From the NCBI GenBank assembly GCA_951812665.1, contig CATOST010000007.1:35647-99646 (forward strand): 64,000 bases of DNA, read 5' to 3'. The translations under genes were made by a program, and so were the position numbers. A model generated the notes under the pieces. It made no database searches. It saw only the letters and a list, made by a program, of their open reading frames with translations, and was not told where the DNA came from. Every line of letters begins with the position of its first letter. Positions within the stretch are counted from its first letter, which is position 1. Positions 61,807-64,000 of this stretch are shown piece by piece. The DNA comes from an uncultured Acidobacteriota bacterium (GTDB lineage: Bacteria; Acidobacteriota; UBA6911; RPQK01; JAJDTT01).

Positions 61807-64000
61807 TTGATCATCAGACTTTTTTGTTGGAATCGCCTGTTCTTTCTGGGCACAGTCTTGATGCTGGCAGGCTGCGGCCGGGGTGGGCCGGAGACGGACG
61901 ATGCCCCCCACGGGCTAACCGAGAGGATCCTCTGGACCACCTCCCGCGTCGTAGGATCACCCGAACCCCCGCCGCCGTATCAGCTCCGGCGCGTCTTCCC
62001 GCAGCACACCTTCGAGAATCCGACCTTCATCGCTCAGGACCCGAACTCGGAACGGCTGCTGGTCGCCGAGTATGGGGGCCCGATCTACAGCTTCCACGGG
62101 AACGATCCCGATGCCGGGAAGGACCTCTTCCTGGATTGGAGCCGCCGGGTTTCCGCCTTTTCCTTCCATCCGCGGTACCGCGAGAACGGCCAGGTGTTCG
62201 TCTTCAGCCCCACCGACCCCAAGCTGGAAAACCAGAAGGATGAAGATGGCAACCCGGTCAAGCAGCTCAGCCGGGTTTCCAGGTTCGAGCTGGAACCGGG
62301 CAGCAACCCGCCGCGGCTGCGTCCCGAGTCGGAGCGGATCATCATCCAGTGGCCGTCCGGTGGACACAACGGCGGCGAAGCCATCATCGGTCCGGACGGG
62401 TACCTCTACGTTGCCACCGGCGACGGCACCGGAAGCTCCGATCGGGAACACACCGGTCAGGACGTGGACGACCTGCTGGCGGTCATGATGCGGCTCGACG
62501 TGGAGCGGCCGGACCCCGGCCGGGCCTATTCCATTCCCCAGGACAACCCCTTCGTCGGCGTTCCCGGCGCCCGGGAGGAGATCTGGGCCTACGGCTTTCG
62601 CAATCCGTGGCGGTTCAGCTTTGATCCGGTCACCGGACAGCCCTGGGTCGGGGACGTGGGGCAGGATCTCTGGGAGCTCATCGAGCTGGTCGGCCGGGGC
62701 AGCAATCACGGCTGGCCCGTGATGGAGGGCTCACACCCCTTTCATCCCAACACGAAGCCGGGCCCCACGCCCATCGTCCCGCCCGTGATGGAGCATCACC
62801 ACCGCGAGTGCCGGTCCATCACCGGCGGCTACGTCTACGAGGGAAACAAGTTCCCCGAACTGAAAGGCGCCTACCTCTACGGAGACTACTCGTACGGCAA
62901 AATCTGGGGATTGCGATACGACCACGATCAGAAGAAGGTGGTCTGGCACCAGGAACTCGCCGACTCGTCCGTCAGTATCGTCAGTTTCGGCCAGGGACGC
63001 GACGGAGCTTTCTATGCCCTGGACTACGACAGCGGCGAGGTCTTCGAACTGGATCACCGGCCGGTCCCGAAGAAGCGACTGCCATTTCCGCAGAAGCTGA
63101 GCGAGACCGGACTGTTCGCATCGGTAAAGGATCATCGGCCGGCTCCCGGCGTCATCCCGTACTCGGTGAACGTCCCCTTCTGGTCCGACGGCGCCGGCAA
63201 GGAGCGGTTCCTCGCCTTGCCGGGCGAGACGCAGATCAAGTTCAACGAGGAAGGCACCTGGGAGTGCGAGGAAGGCACCGTGATGGTGAAGTCATTCACC
63301 CTGGAGACCGAGGAAGGCAACCCGGAGACGCGCCAATTCATCGAAACCCGGCTACTGGTGAAAGAGGATGACCGTTGGGTCGGATACACCTACGCCTGGA
63401 ACGAAGAGCAGACCGATGCGGAGTTGGTCGCAGGGGAAGGCCGCGACCGAACCTATCAGATCCAGGACCGGAGTACGCCCGGCGGACAGCGGGACCAGGT
63501 CTGGCGCTATCCCAGCCGCGAGGAATGTATGTACTGCCACTCCCGCGCGGCCGGATTCGTGCTGGGGCTGAACACCCGGCAGATGAACCGCAACCAGGAC
63601 TACGGCAAGACCACGGACAATCAACTGCGAACGCTGGATCACATCGGAATCTTCAAGGAACCGCTCGAAAAAACTCCCGCGGAATACCCGGCCCTCCCGG
63701 ATCCTTTCGGCACAGACGAGGACGTGGAAGCTCGCACCCGCGCCTACCTCCAAGTGAACTGCGCCATGTGCCACGCTCCCAGCGGCGGAGGAAACTCCCG
63801 GATAAACCTGACCTACGCAGCGGAACCGGAGAAGGTCCGCCTAATTGACGAGGCGCCGCTCCACGACACCATGGGCCTGGCCAGCGCACGGCTAGTAGTC
63901 CCAGGCGACCCTGACCGGTCGATTCTCTACCGGCGCTTGACCGTTAGAGGCCTGAACCAAATGCCCCCAACCAGCACCAACCGAATCGATGAGCGCGGAG
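61807..64000 (+). CDS. lipoprotein sugar dehydrogenase (GSDH type) fused to cytochrome c (partial)
   Basis: At least 731 residues; the 3' end lies beyond the window. The TTG at 61807 is the first possible start after an in-frame TAG at 61795 and gives a lipoprotein leader (LGTVLMLAGC). Residues ~55-420 are a glucose/sorbosone dehydrogenase propeller: WPSGGHNGGEAIIGPDGYLY holds the catalytic histidine region, ATGDGTGSSDREHTGQD, and GFRNPWRFSFDPVTG. Then a linker and two haem motifs, ECMYCHS near 575 and NCAMCHAP near 655. Electrons from the sugar would pass inside one polypeptide. Confidence 0.87.
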   Translation, partial: MIIRLFCWNRLFFLGTVLMLAGCGRGGPETDDAPHGLTERILWTTSRVVGSPEPPPPYQLRRVFPQHTFENPTFIAQDPNSERLLVAEYGGPIYSFHGNDPDAGKDLFLDWSRRVSAFSFHPRYRENGQVFVFSPTDPKLENQKDEDGNPVKQLSRVSRFELEPGSNPPRLRPESERIIIQWPSGGHNGGEAIIGPDGYLYVATGDGTGSSDREHTGQDVDDLLAVMMRLDVERPDPGRAYSIPQDNPFVGVPGAREEIWAYGFRNPWRFSFDPVTGQPWVGDVGQDLWELIELVGRGSNHGWPVMEGSHPFHPNTKPGPTPIVPPVMEHHHRECRSITGGYVYEGNKFPELKGAYLYGDYSYGKIWGLRYDHDQKKVVWHQELADSSVSIVSFGQGRDGAFYALDYDSGEVFELDHRPVPKKRLPFPQKLSETGLFASVKDHRPAPGVIPYSVNVPFWSDGAGKERFLALPGETQIKFNEEGTWECEEGTVMVKSFTLETEEGNPETRQFIETRLLVKEDDRWVGYTYAWNEEQTDAELVAGEGRDRTYQIQDRSTPGGQRDQVWRYPSREECMYCHSRAAGFVLGLNTRQMNRNQDYGKTTDNQLRTLDHIGIFKEPLEKTPAEYPALPDPFGTDEDVEARTRAYLQVNCAMCHAPSGGGNSRINLTYAAEPEKVRLIDEAPLHDTMGLASARLVVPGDPDRSILYRRLTVRGLNQMPPTSTNRIDERG

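Overview
The window is GC-rich chromosomal DNA from a diderm bacterium, most likely an acidobacterium (Acidobacteriota, Bryobacterales/Solibacter-like). Three features support this. The first is a TIGR03435-type C-terminal domain fused to a thioredoxin at 27742-28965; that domain is known mainly from Solibacter relatives. The second is an Oar-like TonB-dependent receptor with an N-terminal carboxypeptidase-regulatory domain. The third is two DUF1549/DUF1553 plus DUF1501 sets, common in Acidobacteria, Planctomycetes and Verrucomicrobia. A heptose pair (rfaE2-hldD) implies lipopolysaccharide. No rRNA, tRNA or CRISPR array was seen.

Layout. 1-11050: exported polymer-degradation genes (partial GH20/67-like protein, propeller protein, a PPC / DUF1549-DUF1553 / DUF1501 operon, a phosphoesterase and a TIM-barrel isomerase). 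11087-16350: two copies of a MazE-Doc-type module, one with a broken toxin, around a sugar-acid dehydratase/aldolase pair; then a galactonate-dehydratase-like gene and a VapBC pair. 16459-22254: DJ-1 protein, five-haem cytochrome lipoprotein, quinoprotein-like propeller and a sialidase. 22368-27654: a co-directional run of rfaE2, hldD, a PIG-L deacetylase, two amidohydrolases (one without metal ligands) and an MFS transporter. 27742-30883: ECF sigma, membrane anti-sigma candidate, small secretin-like protein and thioredoxin-TIGR03435 fusion. 30964-38887: an accessory island with two full copies and one collapsed copy of a helicase-associated-domain protein, a ParE/RelE module, an AAA ATPase fused to a PD-(D/E)XK-like domain, and a VapBC module. 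38984-50007: M24-like enzyme, propeller-cupin fusion, class III aminotransferase, M20 peptidase, two propeller paralogues, ilvD and a small membrane protein. 50264-64000: TonB receptor, exported enolase-superfamily protein, a fourth propeller paralogue, a sialidase, a second DUF1549/1553-DUF1501 operon and a partial sugar dehydrogenase-cytochrome fusion.

Together the core genes describe a scavenger of sugars, sugar acids and decorated polymers. Exported Tat or lipoprotein enzymes and TonB uptake feed enolase-superfamily dehydratases and a DapA-like aldolase, and periplasmic cytochromes take electrons from quinoprotein-like dehydrogenases. The accessory stretches are marked by a recurring GGGGACAGTCTGTTTCTT-like motif (seven copies, none seen in core regions). 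A separate hairpin repeat occurs three times between core genes. The most unusual region is 30.9-38.9 kb.
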